A DNA stretch of 64,000 nt from positions 52,765-116,764 of the forward strand of contig JASAND010006562.1 of the NCBI GenBank assembly GCA_030248195.1, written 5' to 3'. Below the pieces are notes generated by a model. That model saw only the letters and a program-made list of their open reading frames with translations, was not told the origin of the DNA and did not search any database. The DNA comes from Trissonchulus latispiculum (taxonomy: Eukaryota; Nematoda; Enoplea; Enoplida; Ironidae). Made by a program: the position numbers and the translations under genes. This document shows, piece by piece, positions 24,648-36,740 of the stretch; position 1 is the first letter of the stretch; the number at the start of each line of letters is the position of its first letter.

Positions 24648-27224
24648 CATAAAGGTCGATTCATGTTATAGTATCTTTGTAATGTCAGGTTTTACCTACT
24701 GTTTCTGTTGTTTTACTTGTTTTTATCTGATATTATATGTATCAGTTTTTAGATTTTATCCAGACTTTAACGTTTGCTAGTCCAATGAGCCATGAACGTT
24801 TGAAGCTGTGAATTATAGTGTGCGTGGTTTTCAAAGTAAATATACGTTGGTTTCTTTTTATTTGTTATTTCATCATTTATGTCTGGCTTTTTTTAAATTA
24901 AGATTGGAATGTCTTTACAACTTGTAAATTATAATTTCTAAGTTTAAATTATAACGCTTATCTAAAACTTATCTAAAAGATTCCTTCTCGAGAATCAAAA
25001 TTTTTGTTTTTACTACGCTAAATACACATTGGCGACATCGACTCTTTAAAAACTTGCTAACGATTTATATCTTAAACATCTCTTGGTTGATAAATGTGAA
25101 CTTCCTAACATGAGCTTTTTCATTTGACCAAATCTACATGTATAACTTGTTGCTTTGAAATAAATATCTGTATGATTCAGGTGGATTAGGTAAGCGAAAG
25201 CAGCCAAGAAATGATCCGGTTATGCGCACAGCTCACGCACATACACGAGATGTATGGAGGTTTGTATTAAACCCCCTACATGTTTTACATATAAACACTT
25301 CAGCCACCTACAGATTTTCAATGTCGTGGAGACGAGAAAGCACGCAGAACAATGTATAATAGGCGGTTACGCTGAGGCGTAGGCGGAAATACGGCGAAAT
25401 CTTCGAATGTTAAAATTTGTTCGCCGCGGAAGACCTTGTTAACACTACTTAATGGTTACATAATCACTAACCAAGAACCGTATTCAAGTCGTGGTAGCTC
25501 TTCCAGTAGTACCCTAACGAATTGTTACCCTTACGCAGTTTAACATTCTGGCAATGGTGCAGCATTTCTATTTGTAAACATACAAAAGTTTCTAGCAAAA
25601 TTATGTACTGTTTAGTGTATAATTGTCTAAATGTGAACATCCTAACATGAGGTTTTTCATTAGACCTAATCTACATGTATAACTTGTTGCTTTGAAATAA
25701 ATATCTATATCATTGACGTGGATTAGGTAAGGGAAAGCAAAAATTCTCTACCAAGCCTGCTAAAAGCTTATGTGTATGTCATGTCACGACTTCTGTTAGA
25801 TTTTAGTTACAATTTTATAAGATTTTAGTCTGAAATTTCTTACATTTTTATGTAACCTAGCCTAAGCCTCGACTAGAATTACAATCTAAGCAGTTGTCAA
25901 TCTCTTGTAACGGAAAATTGCTTGAAACTAATCCGATACCAGTTTTTCAAAAAATATACGATAATAGGCACAACCTATGTGAGTTTCATGGGATTTTTCT
26001 TGTTCGTGATCTACGAAAGTTTTTCTTACTACATAAGCCTTATGTTTGTTCCTGAAAAACTACCTAAGCACACAATGCTAAATTCTAACAATTTCAAATG
26101 GAATATGTGTAAGTGGCTTGACTCTGGAATTTTATATACAATTTATGTTGTACTCGGACAGAGATCCAGCTATAGTATATTAAATGGGCTAAAAATGGGC
26201 CAAATCTTCGAATGTTAAAATTAGTAAGCAGTCCACAGACTTGCATTCAAAGGACATTCAACAGTGTTATCCAGGATTTGGCTACTATAAGTAGAACTGT
26301 CAGGTGATTTCGAAATTGAATAATGAAGTAGTGTTGATTGTTATTTCATAGACTACTTCTTTCTCATTATATTTAAGAAATATCTATGTGTAGCTAGGCA
26401 ACATCGCAGTCATGGTGTTCCCTAATTGCTAGAAGTCCCTCGTTAATTTAGAGTTCGTTAGCGAATTCCATTTTTGGGGCATACTTTAGATGTTTGGAAC
26501 TATTATGACTGCCTGAAGTAATACTACTAAATGTACCCACAAAATTTTCTTCGCCACTAAACTAAATATGACAGTGCGCTACGAATGGCCTTATATCATA
26601 GACGATGCAAAGTCATAACTAGCCTGAATTTATTATCTCCCTTTTACTAAATTTTACGTTAAATTCCAGATCTGTTTCTCCACTGAAACATCTATGAGCA
26701 ATAGTGAACTCAGCATTTCTAGTCGGTATACATAACATAATTGAAAGTATTATTAGCCTCTGTTATAGTTGACCTCAGGGATTTGTGAAACACATTACCT
26801 GATCAATGAAGATTTTCATGTGAGAATGTACACGTTTTGTAACATAAACTAAGTGAATTAACTTGACCTACTGAAATATCCCCAATTTTTTCACCACCAT
26901 AAACAGCAGTAGATGACACAACGTTCCACCCCCACCTTGAGTCCACGCAAAGCCCCGAAACAACGTGGAATTTGTGAACACAATAACTGAGTAATGATTG
27001 AGTGAATATCATGGAATACGATTAAATTATGGAAACGCCATCTCTATTTCCTTCTGAACACTGTAAAGATTCTACAACAAAATATTGCTATTGAAAATTC
27101 TAATACGCAACAATAAACGTAAATTAAGCAAAACTAAAATATGCCAACTTCGTTTTTCTATATGGTTCATTCATATCAAATTCGTTTCTATACTTTTGTA
27201 TATGTCGTTCATTTTAATTTTTAG
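24648..27224. other. Between genes A and B, with a direct repeat pair
   Basis: 25093-25205 and 25630-25742 are same-strand copies sharing TGTGAAC, CTACATGTATAACTTGTTGC, TTTGAAATAAATATCT and TGGATTAGGTAAG. Short acceptor/donor-bounded segments (for example 26671-26731) could be 5' exons of gene B but show no resemblance to gene A exons 1-4, so I do not call them. Confidence 0.5.
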
Positions 27225-30107
27225 AGGTCCCAATTCTTTTTATGAATTCACCACTTCAGCGCAGGATTTACTGTATAGTAACCTATCTCTGCTGTGCAGC
27301 AACGACCAACAAGGCCTGAAACATCCATTGTCATATTTGACTTCAGTTACCAGATACACTTTAGTCAAGCTATCTGTGTGTTGGCACATATTAGAAAGCG
27401 TCTATCATGCTATGCTACACGAAGGCGGATTTTATACTGATTATTATATAAACGTTGAAGATGTCGAAATTGCAACATTCTTGTTTAATTACTCACGTGG
27501 ATGTCAAACAAATCTGTTACAGATATTCACTTTCCAGATCTATACTTATTTTTTTTCGATCTTCCACTATTTATATCCTACAAACATATACAGAGCAACC
27601 TATATGAATGTATCTCAGAATCATTCGTGTCACCATAGCAAAATTTGGAGACGAAATTCCGAAATTTTGTTTTGGAGACGACGCGGAGTTTCCCACCTTA
27701 CACACTTTTGTTACTATATGACAGCTTTAAATAAATTTGTTGCGCAATCTCTTGAATGGAAATAACCGGTCGAGTTATTTTGAATTTTTTATATATGATA
27801 AAATAACTGTGAACATGGTTGAGGACTTCACAATCATTTAACACGATTTTTGTATTTAATCTTTTATAGAGTTTGATAAAACATTTTATACATATGTATC
27901 AACAAGAATAAAAATGCTCCGATGGAGCATGAAAAATGCAATATGAGTGACATTGGGTTTTAAGCGGGCAGAGGACTAGGTTTTAAAACGTTAATATGGG
28001 AGGGGCAGGTTGTAAATGCCAGGAGGACTAGGTTAAAAGCGCACTAGTATGGACCAGCTTCGCTGAACAACCCATATTCGCGGAAACTGCCCGGACTGAT
28101 CCTGGTGGCAGTTCTTCAGTAAGTACATAATAGATAAGAGTATGACAGCTGGCAGCTTCTCTGTTATCAGCTGCAGGTACATGCTCTGCACGCTAACGGC
28201 TGACCCCCCCCACAAACGTGTACCTAGTGACCCCCCCACAAATCAGTACCCAGTACACGTTTCTGTACGTTCACTCGCCGTATATTTACGTGTTAAAGCT
28301 CGAAAACACAACGCCTGCGAGCGTTCAATTTGTGTCTGCTTCGAGCTTTAGAACGCTAAGATAGCGGCCAAATTCGTTTGAAGAGAGCATACACGTTTGT
28401 GGGGGGGGTCAGCCGTTAGCGTGCAGAGCATGTACCTGCAGCTGATAACAGAGAAGCTGCCAGCTGTCATACTCTTATCTATTATGTACTCTTGGTAATA
28501 CTTAATAATTACATAATTAACAGCCGGTTGCACCAAATATGATTAACTTCTAACTAAAATGTTATTAGCTAGTCTTAATCTTATTTTAATTAGATTCTCC
28601 GTTGCACCAAGCTAGTTAGATTTTAAAATCTGATTAACTCTAAACCAATCAGTATTTTTCCTAGATGCGCTCTAGCAAATCAAGTACAAGCTTATGTCAC
28701 ATGATGACTTTAGTTAGATTTTAGTTCGATTTTAATCAGATGTTAGTCAGAAGTTAGTCAAATGTTAATCTTACCTCTGACGAGAATTAAAATCTAATTA
28801 ACTTTTCATTTGGTGCAACGGAAAATGGCCTTAATTAGAACTTAATTACAAATTAGTCTAATTAGATGTTAGTCAGATTTGGTGCAACCGGCCGTGATAC
28901 AACTTACAACACAACTTAATTTAATTAATGCATATAATCCAACACTTAATACAACATATGCAGTAAACATTGGTGTCACAAACCCTTTACACACATCACA
29001 GTATAAAACGCTTGAAGTATATAAAGCATAATATTTCAAAATCAGCAGGCTCGCCTGGAAAGCTGACGAATTTAGAACTTAAGATAATAAAGGTCAAATG
29101 CGGAGTGGAGCATGCGTACCCGCGAATATGGGTTGTTCAGCGAAACTGGTCCATATTAGTGCGCTTTTAACCTAGTCCTCCTGGCATTTACAACCTGCCC
29201 CTCCCATATTAACGTTTTAAAATCTAGTCCTCTGCCCGCTTAAAACCCAATGTCACCCAATACAGAATCTACTAAATGTTTTATGAACCAAACGATGAAC
29301 CACGGGAGTTATCCTCAGCAGTGGTCACTTCTGCCCGTATCGGCAGTATGCTCATTGTTATCAGCGACCCCAATTTAGTATATATGGGGACCACCCCACC
29401 AGTGAAAAACGCCATTTTTAGTAACTTTTAGACGATTTCTTATAAAAATGGGACTTAGAAAGTTTTGGCCCTAACAAAAACAAAAATGCAAATTTCCAGC
29501 CCATGTCATGAAACCTAGTAAGCAAACTTGAAAATCCCCTCGTTACTTTATACACCCCTACTACTCATGTTCAACATAAGATACCAGAGTTCTCCAACAG
29601 TTTCCACGAATATGGGTTGTTGAGCAAAGCTAGTCCATATTAGTGCACCTTTAATCTACTGCTCCCGGCAGTTATAATCTGCCCCTCTCATACTAACGTT
29701 TTAAAACTTAGTTATCTGTCCTCTTAATATACTGTCACGAGGCCATGTCTATGCTTGTATATATATACATAATTGTTTCAGATAACTCAGAGCCTTCGAA
29801 GTTGCTTCTTTCTGTGCGTTTGGTACCAAAACGGTCGTGCCAAATACAGAAAAAGACAGCCCACCTTACTATCCCGTGACAGTCTAAGAACCCTTGGAAT
29901 TTCCATTAACGTTTACGAACGTCTCTATAAAGCACCGTCTGCTGAAATGGTAACTACTACGGAGTTTACTTAATTAATCCGTATAGTATTTAATTCTAGT
30001 TGATACAAATTGTTGGAAAAGCTTCAATATCGATATCAAAAATCTTTTCTTGCGTATGTAAAAACTTGTAATAGAGAATTGCTCAGATTGAACGCATTCT
30101 ATATTGA
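27225..30107 (+). CDS. Gene B: diverged tandem paralogue of gene A
   Basis: Recognised exons: from 27225 (acceptor AATTTTTAG; same phase as gene A exon 5), 29782-29949, and a short last exon 30087-30107 (TGA at 30105-30107). The first exon matches gene A exon 5 (FYEFTTSAQDLLYSNL against YHFTPSAANLLYKSL) and runs on without an intron into sequence resembling exon 6 (YLYPTNIYRATYMNVS against LIYPRNICDYRIWKVC). The frame stays open to a stop at 27765, and the true donor was not resolved. Exon 29782-29949 aligns ungapped with gene A exon 7 over 44 residues with 18 identities, including GR, QPT, LGI and YK. The intron holds nested foldback elements. No counterparts of gene A exons 1-4 were found. 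It may be a functional paralogue with upstream exons I missed, or a decaying copy. Confidence 0.6.
28120..28494. mobile_element. Foldback MITE, 7-bp-TSD family, copy 2
   Basis: Carries the family body: AGTACATAATAGATAAGAGT, the CGCTAACGGCTGACC + C-run block, inner AAGCTCGAAAACAC palindrome, and right end ATTATGTACTCTTG. The left tip is altered (AAGTACATAA instead of GAGTACATAA) and no flanking duplication matches GTAATAC on the right. This copy is degraded or rearranged at its left end. Confidence 0.85.
28523..28892. mobile_element. MITE with GCCGGTTGCACCAAAT terminal inverted repeats
   Basis: GCCGGTTGCACCAAAT at 28523-28538 is mirrored by ATTTGGTGCAACCGGC ending at 28892. An inner pair CCGTTGCACCAAG (about 28602) and TTGGTGCAACGG (about 28813) repeats the same motif, so the element is either nested or has a duplicated terminus. 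The interior is built from diverged TTAGTTAGATTTTAAT-like words. Half-elements of the same type occur near 61381-61567. Confidence 0.75.
29604..29736 (-). repeat. Dispersed repeat arm, third copy
   Basis: Same sequence type and orientation as 29121-29256 but more diverged (CGAATATGGGTTGTTGAGCA). It ends about 45 bp before the acceptor of the gene B exon at 29782. Confidence 0.7.
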
Positions 30108-31165
30108 ATAATCAAAACTTATCACTGGAAGTGGCAATTACTTCATACATTTTCTTTTGTCTAACTCAAGTAGGTTATTTCTTGCTGCACCTTGCTTTCA
30201 TAACAATATCTTGCAACGTCTGTTACTGTTTTATTCTCACCTGTCTCGTCGTATTTCTGAATTGGATTTGGCTTAATCACTGTTGACTTCTGAAATGAAT
30301 ATGCAGTTATCCAATTACTTCACTCAAAGATTTTGATATTCTAAGCATAGCTACTACATCTTAATTTCTTGTTAATATTTGTGGTAACGTTGTGATGCTT
30401 TGTATTTCGTATTTAAAAATCATTCCACTATGTGTAGTTTCCACTAGCCTACCCAAACTATATTATTTGGCTTGGTTAATATGTCTTTGTTTCTTTCTGG
30501 CAGTAGCGTATCTACAGAATATGTTCATTGGTGTATGTTTTGTTGTAACTATTTTTATTCTACTATTATTTCGTTATGTACTTGTTTGAAATAAGTAGAA
30601 TTTGTTCATCAGGAATGAATCTGTTTTAATATTTTAATGATATAAATACCATGCCTCTTATATGTTCACGTGTACATCCAAGTTACTGTTCACCTTGGTC
30701 TAGTATTTGGCTATATCGTTACGGACACTACACTGGTACTAGGTACATAACATACATTTAACCTTCGTCAAACTATCCATTTGTCTTCGTTGTAGTTATG
30801 TTATAGTAAAATAGTGTTACAATACTGTGCTGATTTAGCTGCTGTCATCGTGACACTTGGAACTGTTGTCTTAGTGATTTGTTACCAGTGTACTCATTAC
30901 TTGTTGCATAATGATTCATGTATCATGTATTTCTTACCAGTGATTCTTGTATGCACATTTCAACATTCGTTTTATTATGTATTATTAGTAGTTGTCTAGT
31001 GAAGCACTGTCCTCATGTTCACAATTTCTAGCAATGTTTTATATAGTTTTAATATGGTAGTATTTTTATTTTAACAGCATAACGGTAATGTACTACCAGC
31101 AGTATTAACTCACTAATATGTATGAGTTGCACTTTCTAACTGTACTACATCCCTATAGTCAGCTA
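30108..31165. other. T-rich flank after gene B, no gene recognised
   Basis: Several short frames translate into long hydrophobic runs, but they lie in unconnected positions and reflect the T-rich + strand. No splice-bounded exon is seen. Confidence 0.45.
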
Positions 31166-32173
31166 TTACTTCAGGCCTGTTGCGGTTCCTATTTTTCCTA
31201 TTTTTCCTATTTTTTCGAGGCATTCCTATTTATTTCTATTTTCTGCGGAAATTCCTGTTTTTTCCTATTTTTTCTGTTTGACCACTGCAAATTTTTATCG
31301 GATCTTGGCTATTTTTGTTGAACATAAGACAAATCTTTCATTAAGTTTTGAATGGCGGAATTGTTTTTGGGAGAAATTGTGTTTTCCTTGTTTTTAAAAA
31401 ATTTCCTCATCTAACCTTTGCTTATAATATTAGTCTTTTAACTAATACTACCAAATACTACCTATCTTGGTATATTCATATTTACTTCGGGCTACTTAAT
31501 TGTTCGTGTACGCTTTATACACAACCGATGCCACAACATTTTCCGAGTTTACAAATTCTTAGTTCTAAACGACTGAACACGCATTAATTTCCCAAATATT
31601 TGGTAATTGGGCCTGTCAGCATACAATTATTTCATAATTTCAATATGAGGTGCTCCTTGCACATTCACGCTAGCTTTACTAATGCGTTAACCATGCGTGT
31701 TTGTGTTTTAGTTCTATCATTGTTAGTACATGTTGGATTCCAACCCAAAGATAACTAAGTGGGGATACAAAGGTCTATAGTGGGTTTGGGGGCTTGGCTC
31801 CCAGCAAGAATTAGACACTTTTGTCAAAGATTTGAATTAGATCAGAAATTTTTCTTAGCACTCTGACTGATCTATTTCAGTATTTTTTTCTATCACTAGA
31901 AAGAGTGCTCACAAAACCAAATTGTTTGTTATTTCATAAACAGCGTGTCATGTCATTGCACACTTTTTGTGCAGGCCACAAACCGGTGATTTTTGATTAG
32001 CTTTAAGGTACCGGTTGTTAAACCTATTTTAAAACTAAACAATACATTCACAAAAGGAAATTTCTACTTTTACTTCTAAATTTTTCAAAATGTTTCTTCC
32101 GGTATTTTCTTCCGGTGTCCATCCCTGATTAAACCCAGATTCAACTCAACCAATTTTAATAGCATCGCCCCAG

Positions 32174-32402
32174 ATTTGCGATTGGCCGAGTGGCAGGGGC
32201 ATATCCAGGATTGTGAAACGGAGGGGGTCCGAACTTAATTTTTCCCGGAAATTACCAAATATTGACCAAAAATAGCTAAAATGTTTTACAATTTTCGGAA
32301 AAGGGCAGTTACGGAACTACGCCCTGGATACGCCCCTGCCGAGTGGTTAAATATTTCAGTTTCAACTGTTAATCCGATAATAAGTGGTTCGAATCCCGAA
32401 AC
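32174..32402 (+). mobile_element. tRNA-derived SINE-like unit, split by a MITE
   Basis: Removing the 145-bp MITE and one copy of its 8-bp duplication joins ATTGGCCGAGTGGTTAA (A-box-like, as in class II Ser/Leu tRNAs), an AACTGTTAATCC anticodon-arm-like block and GGTTCGAATCCCG (B box). The acceptor stem does not pair well and the arms are degenerate, so this is a tRNA pseudogene or SINE head, not a working tRNA. Confidence 0.6.
32194..32338. mobile_element. 145-bp hAT-type MITE inserted in a tRNA A box
   Basis: Termini CAGGGGCATATCCAGG and CCTGGATACGCCCCTG are inverted repeats of the hAT type and are flanked by the perfect 8-bp duplication CCGAGTGG (32186-32193, 32339-32346). The size and lack of coding mark it as non-autonomous. 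Confidence 0.9.
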
Positions 32403-32626
32403 ATTGTGACACAGTGTCAAAAGGTTTCAAGACTAATTCATTTAGAGGCAATTGCAATTGCTCCTTTTGACGAAAACAATAAACTAAGCTTTTATTTTAA
32501 ACCTGGAAATTCCTATTTTTTCCTATTTTTTCACGAAAATGTTCCTATTTATTCCTATTTTTTGATAATAAAATTGCTATTTTTACTCCTATTTTTGGAA
32601 AACCCCGCGCAACAGCCCAGTTACTT

Positions 32627-33945
32627 ATAGAATTGCCCGTCCCTCATTCCTAGTTTTTGGACAAGATAGTAAATGTAGAAAAGAGTAAATAAAGGTACAA
32701 AATGTTGTCACTCTATTGATAAATCATTTGTAAAGAATTAAATATTTCAATAACGTTTAATGACCAAATATAAAAATTTTGTCAACTTTTTTGGGGCTCC
32801 GCCGCCAGACCGCCATTTGGGACTTAGGATTTCGCTTTCAGTAGTAACAACTCGTTGACTAATTTTCACACTGACGTCTTACACAACTACTAATACCACA
32901 AGATTCCAGTTTATGCTATAATTTTGCATCATTTGGTCAACTTGTAAGTATCTAGAGTCGTCGGGAGTAAAATGGTTAAAATCTTTCGAATATACTTAAT
33001 AACATGGTCATTCAGACTATCTGACTAATTTTCATTCCCTTTTTACATGTGGTATATAAGAAAACCTAAATGCATTTTCACAAATGTAGACCTAGTATAT
33101 AATACTGTTACAAAAGTCTTTGTTCAGAATAATCAGCATGTACAGTACTAACATCGTTGTCATGAATATACTCTATTATATATGTTTTCATGGATTAAAC
33201 TGTTGTCATTTAAGGAGACAGATAATACACTTGTAGGTAGATAAAGTAAGAAAAACATTCTTCTAATTGATACAATTTCCATGAATAGTCTTCAGACGAT
33301 AACAAAAACGTATTCTGATATACACATTATACATAACATATTTGTGGAAACAGCTGACTACTGTTAGCCCCTCATCTAGAAATCCGGAGTTAGTCGGGGA
33401 ACAGCCCTTCCAGTCATACTCAGGACACCGGCGATTGGTCTAAAATTGAGGAGCCATACCACTCCCTGGCAGAAATTCCGTTCGAGTGCCTGGGCTAGTT
33501 TCATACATTTTTCAAGCCATAGGCAATCGCACGAGCTATGACCGGGCGCCGGAGGTCAGTACGTGCCTGACAACAACACTTCACATTTCAGATTGTGTGG
33601 TGAATCATTTAATTTCACATGACGTAACCACCACCGCTCCATTAGCCATATTTGTCATTAGAACTAGAGAAACTGTTTCTCCAGTATCATATAATAGAAC
33701 CCAATCATGGAAAGAGTTCTGTTACTTTGTGATTTCCGTGGTCACACCAGTTCAGATAGGTCTGAAATACACATACAGCCGTTAAATTTCTCATAGAAAA
33801 ACTAATAACCGCATCCAAAATGCCCATTATTCATTATTCAGGGCACATTAAGATTAGACAGTGTCGACTTGCCGTTTCTTTTTGTAGAGTATTCGGAAAA
33901 GCTTAAAAGTCTGACCAAAAAATGTAGGGAGTGAAATTGTGATAT
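32627..33945. other. Intergenic, no gene recognised
   Basis: AT-rich; a slightly GC-richer block at 33360-33560 yields the 99-codon frame at 33486-33785, which lacks splice signals or recognisable protein character. Confidence 0.4.
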
Positions 33946-34432
33946 ATGTGGTTTTCCAAAAAATTTGAAAATCGATTTTTTAAAAAAATACCACTTTTTG
34001 ACCCAAAATTTCGACAATGCGAATCCAGCAAAAGCGGGTAAAAATAACATTACCATAAACTTTAATCTGAGCTGAATCCAACGATATAAAGTTTTCCTGA
34101 ATACGGCTTAAATTGCCCCAGCAACGAATTTTCAAACAATTTCATATTTCAGCTGGTTTCTGACAAGTTGTCCTATATTGTGCATTGACTTGCGCCCAAA
34201 TAGTGTAAACTAGACAAAATCCAGCTAAAAAGCCAAACTGTTTAAAAATTCGTTGCGCATGCAATATAAGTTGCAGCCAAGAAAACTTTATATCGTTGGA
34301 TTCAGCTCACATTAAACTTTACGGTAATGTTATTTTTACCCGCTTTATCCACTTTTGCTGGATTCTCATTGTCGAAATTTTGGGTAAAAAAGTGGTATTT
34401 TTCGAAAACATGAATTTTCAAATTTTCAACAC
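33946..34432. repeat. Foldback element with ~145-bp arms
   Basis: Left arm about 33958-34098 and right arm about 34280-34432 are inverted copies: TACCACTTTTTGACCCAAAA, TCGACAATG, CCCGCTTT, AACATTACCATAAACTTTAA and ATCCAACGATATAAAGTTTTC pair with their mirrors. Frames 33838-34056, 34296-34505 and 34302-34514 are by-products of the arms. Confidence 0.85.
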
Positions 34433-34954
34433 CACATATACATTCGCACATGAAAGTGAACTCATAAGCGGTGCTCATAATCCAATTAAGAAATTTTTGC
34501 ACTGAGTGAGTCACCAGTAATAGCGAATCTAAGTTGGATGGCGTGCGGTTGCATAAAAACTATCTTAGTTTATTCGCGGGGATGTAGAATACCTAACAGA
34601 CAATCAGATTGCAGACGCCCCCTCGCCGTTTGCTGGAGAGATAGGCGAGAGGATTACCCTAGGTTTTCTTCTAGTTCAAAGAGGATTGCCATTTACTGGG
34701 TGCGAGTATTCACGACAATTCTAAAATATTTGATCTCTAATTTTATTCCCCTTGCAAAACTGTTTAAGACTGCGAACCCACTCCGCGCTTTTTAGATCTA
34801 AACATAAGAAAATTGCTTTTTGTCAGTATTTTGTCTCATTTGTCAATCCCGTCTGATCCCATCCCATCCCATGGGATGTCATCCCACATATCAACAGTCC
34901 TGTACCGAATAAAATTAAGTTAAGTTTACTTGGACAGCACGTGGAAACACACAC

Positions 34955-35253
34955 CTGTAAACTGACACAATTTCGGCGTGGCCAGTGTTTGTTATCAGTA
35001 CAACGACTTTGATACCACTTAGGTAGGTAGAGTCTGTCTCATCTACCAATAACACAAGCATGACCGGATCTTTGCGGCCCTGAGAGTGGGACTCAACCTT
35101 GCTCCAGATAAAATAATCGTTATTCAAGCATCGCTGAATTACGGCATTAGCAATGTCGGCCAAATTTAATAAAAATTTACCGAAAATTGTCATTATTTCA
35201 ACCCCTCTTCGAGCCCTGCATTTCATCAAATCCACAGGCGTCTCTACTTGCAC
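34955..35253 (-). CDS. Candidate internal exon, unknown protein
   Basis: Minus-strand open segment of 299 nt between an acceptor (GGATTGATTTGTAG) and a donor (TTTACAG then GTGTGT). It codes about 99 residues, starting VQVETPVDLMKCRARRGVEI and containing FIWSKVESHSQGRKDPVM, LVLLVDETDSTYL and a hydrophobic IKVVVLITNTG. The residue mix is protein-like, and composition is richer in GC than its flanks. I do not recognise the family and no neighbouring exon in phase was found. It could be an exon of a minus-strand gene or a mobile-element remnant. Confidence 0.4.
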
Positions 35254-35842
35254 CTACAAATCAATCCAAAGAGACATTATAACTTGGATCCAAAAATGCA
35301 GACAATTTCAATCTTTACGGATTGTTAATACTCTCAGTAAATTTCCCTTTCCAGTTTTCACTTTCGACTTTCCCCGAGAAGTCTTGAACACAAAACGGTT
35401 AAAATACCAATTCAACAAATGCTTTAAGCATGTGCGATAATCCGATCCGCCAAATGACGCAAATTTTGAAAATTTATACCAATTTTTTACAAAGTTGCAA
35501 AATTTTCTCGAAGAAATTTTTAAGATCTTTCCAGAATTTTGTTCAAATGCTGAAATTTCTGTTGTGTTTTTGTGTTATGTTCTCTCACTGGATAAATAAA
35601 TTTACCACTTTTCAAATGCATATATACATATAATAGAGCCAAATCCAGCTGCTCTCTAAAACTTGATATTAAAACATATGCGTTGCTTGCTTATAAATAT
35701 AACCAACGTCTGTACGCACATTTTTTGTTTTCTTACACCTTATCTTCTTCAATTTTATCTTATCTTTGTATAGTTATCACTTCTCAATGCCTTTTGACCA
35801 ACCCTCACTAGATATTAAACTACAAAAAGAAAACAAATCGCT

Positions 35843-36740
35843 ATTTTTTAAAGGTGACTACACATCATTCTGCAGCCACAGTTTCTGATAGAGACTTTCA
35901 GAATTATTCAATAAGATTCAGAAGCGACGTCTGTTTAAGAGTTTTCCAAAGTAATGGGAAATTGGAAATATAGCAATTTAAGTGTCTACAAATTGAAAAT
36001 GAAAATTATGGTCGGATCAGATCGGATATACCCGATTCGGCCCTCGATCGGATCGGATCGGATGGGATCGCCGACCATTTCCCGCATCGGATCGGTAACT
36101 GAATTTTGCTGCCTATCCGATACGATCCACATGAGTAATTAGCATGCTTGCACCAATCAAGTTTAAGTTAAACTGAAAATTAACATTTGTGTATTGTAAC
36201 ACCACGTTTTGGAAATTTAAACTTGAGATAAACTAGGTTTAAGGTTGTGTTTAAGGCTAAAATGACAGCTGCTTGCTGTTTTTGACCTGGGATACAAAAA
36301 ATAATAAATCATTAAAATTACTACATTGAATCAAGTAATGACTAATCTGTAATAAACTAATTACTTCTACGTAGTCCACCTACCCCAACCGAAATAAAAT
36401 TCAGAAAATTGTTAGCAAGGTGTTTTCATGTATAAGCTTGAGCCTAAGCTATTACTGATATGGATCGCATCGGATCGGCAGCCAAAATCACTTACCCATC
36501 CGATCCGCCAACTTGACGGCTATCCGATCCGATCCGATGCACCGCGGATCAGATCGGTCCGATCCGATCCGACCACAATTTTATTTGTCAACTGTAGACA
36601 CTTAAATTGCTATACCTTCCCATGCACCACAATTATGCAAAACTTTGGATCAAAGTTCGCATCCTAATCTTATTGAATAATTCTAAAACTCCGTACCAGC
36701 AACTTTAGCTGCAGAATAGTGTGTAGTTACCTTTAAAAAC
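35843..36740. mobile_element. Foldback element with GGATC-rich subterminal blocks
   Basis: Left arm about 35843-36130 and right arm about 36455-36740 are inverted copies (TTTTAAAGGTGACTACACA, TCTGCAG, TTATTCAATAAGATT, TTTAAGTGTCTACAA ... mirrored on the right). Each arm ends internally in overlapping GGATCGGATC / GATCCGATCC runs. A detached GGATCC-type remnant lies at 38996-39032. No coding; no clear TSD. Confidence 0.8.

Larger units (their letters stand above)
27947..29256. mobile_element. Large foldback composite in gene B intron
   Basis: Arms 27947-28082 and 29121-29256 are inverted copies (GTGACATTGGGTTTTAAGCG ... AACAACCCATATTCGCGG on the left, the reverse on the right) and differ at few positions. 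Between them sit a 7-bp-TSD-family foldback (28120-28494) and a TTGCACCA MITE (28523-28892). Related single arms occur at 29604-29736, about 41690-41760 and about 56940-57030, so the arm is a dispersed repeat in its own right; the pair may be one element or two inverted insertions. Confidence 0.7.
31172..32620. mobile_element. 1.45-kb element with 12-bp imperfect TIRs and TTCCTATTTTT subterminal repeats
   Basis: The left end CAGGCCTGTTGC and right end GCAACAGCCCAG are inverted copies with mismatches, and both ends are flanked by TTACTT (31166-31171 and 32621-32626). Just inside both ends are several direct copies of TTCCTATTTTT. No transposase frame; the interior carries unrelated sequence and a SINE-like unit. 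A 6-bp duplication is not typical of hAT, so I leave the superfamily open. Confidence 0.65.

Noticed and set aside
25922..26218. 98-codon frame as a 5' exon of gene B
   Set aside because: No similarity to gene A exons 1-4 and no matching donor phase; composition is typical of AT-rich noise.
30104..30999. Three frames (30104-30286, 30392-30589, 30814-30999) with long hydrophobic runs, like small membrane proteins
   Set aside because: They are scattered in T-rich DNA where any frame gives Phe/Leu/Ile/Val, have no splice borders and no shared motif.
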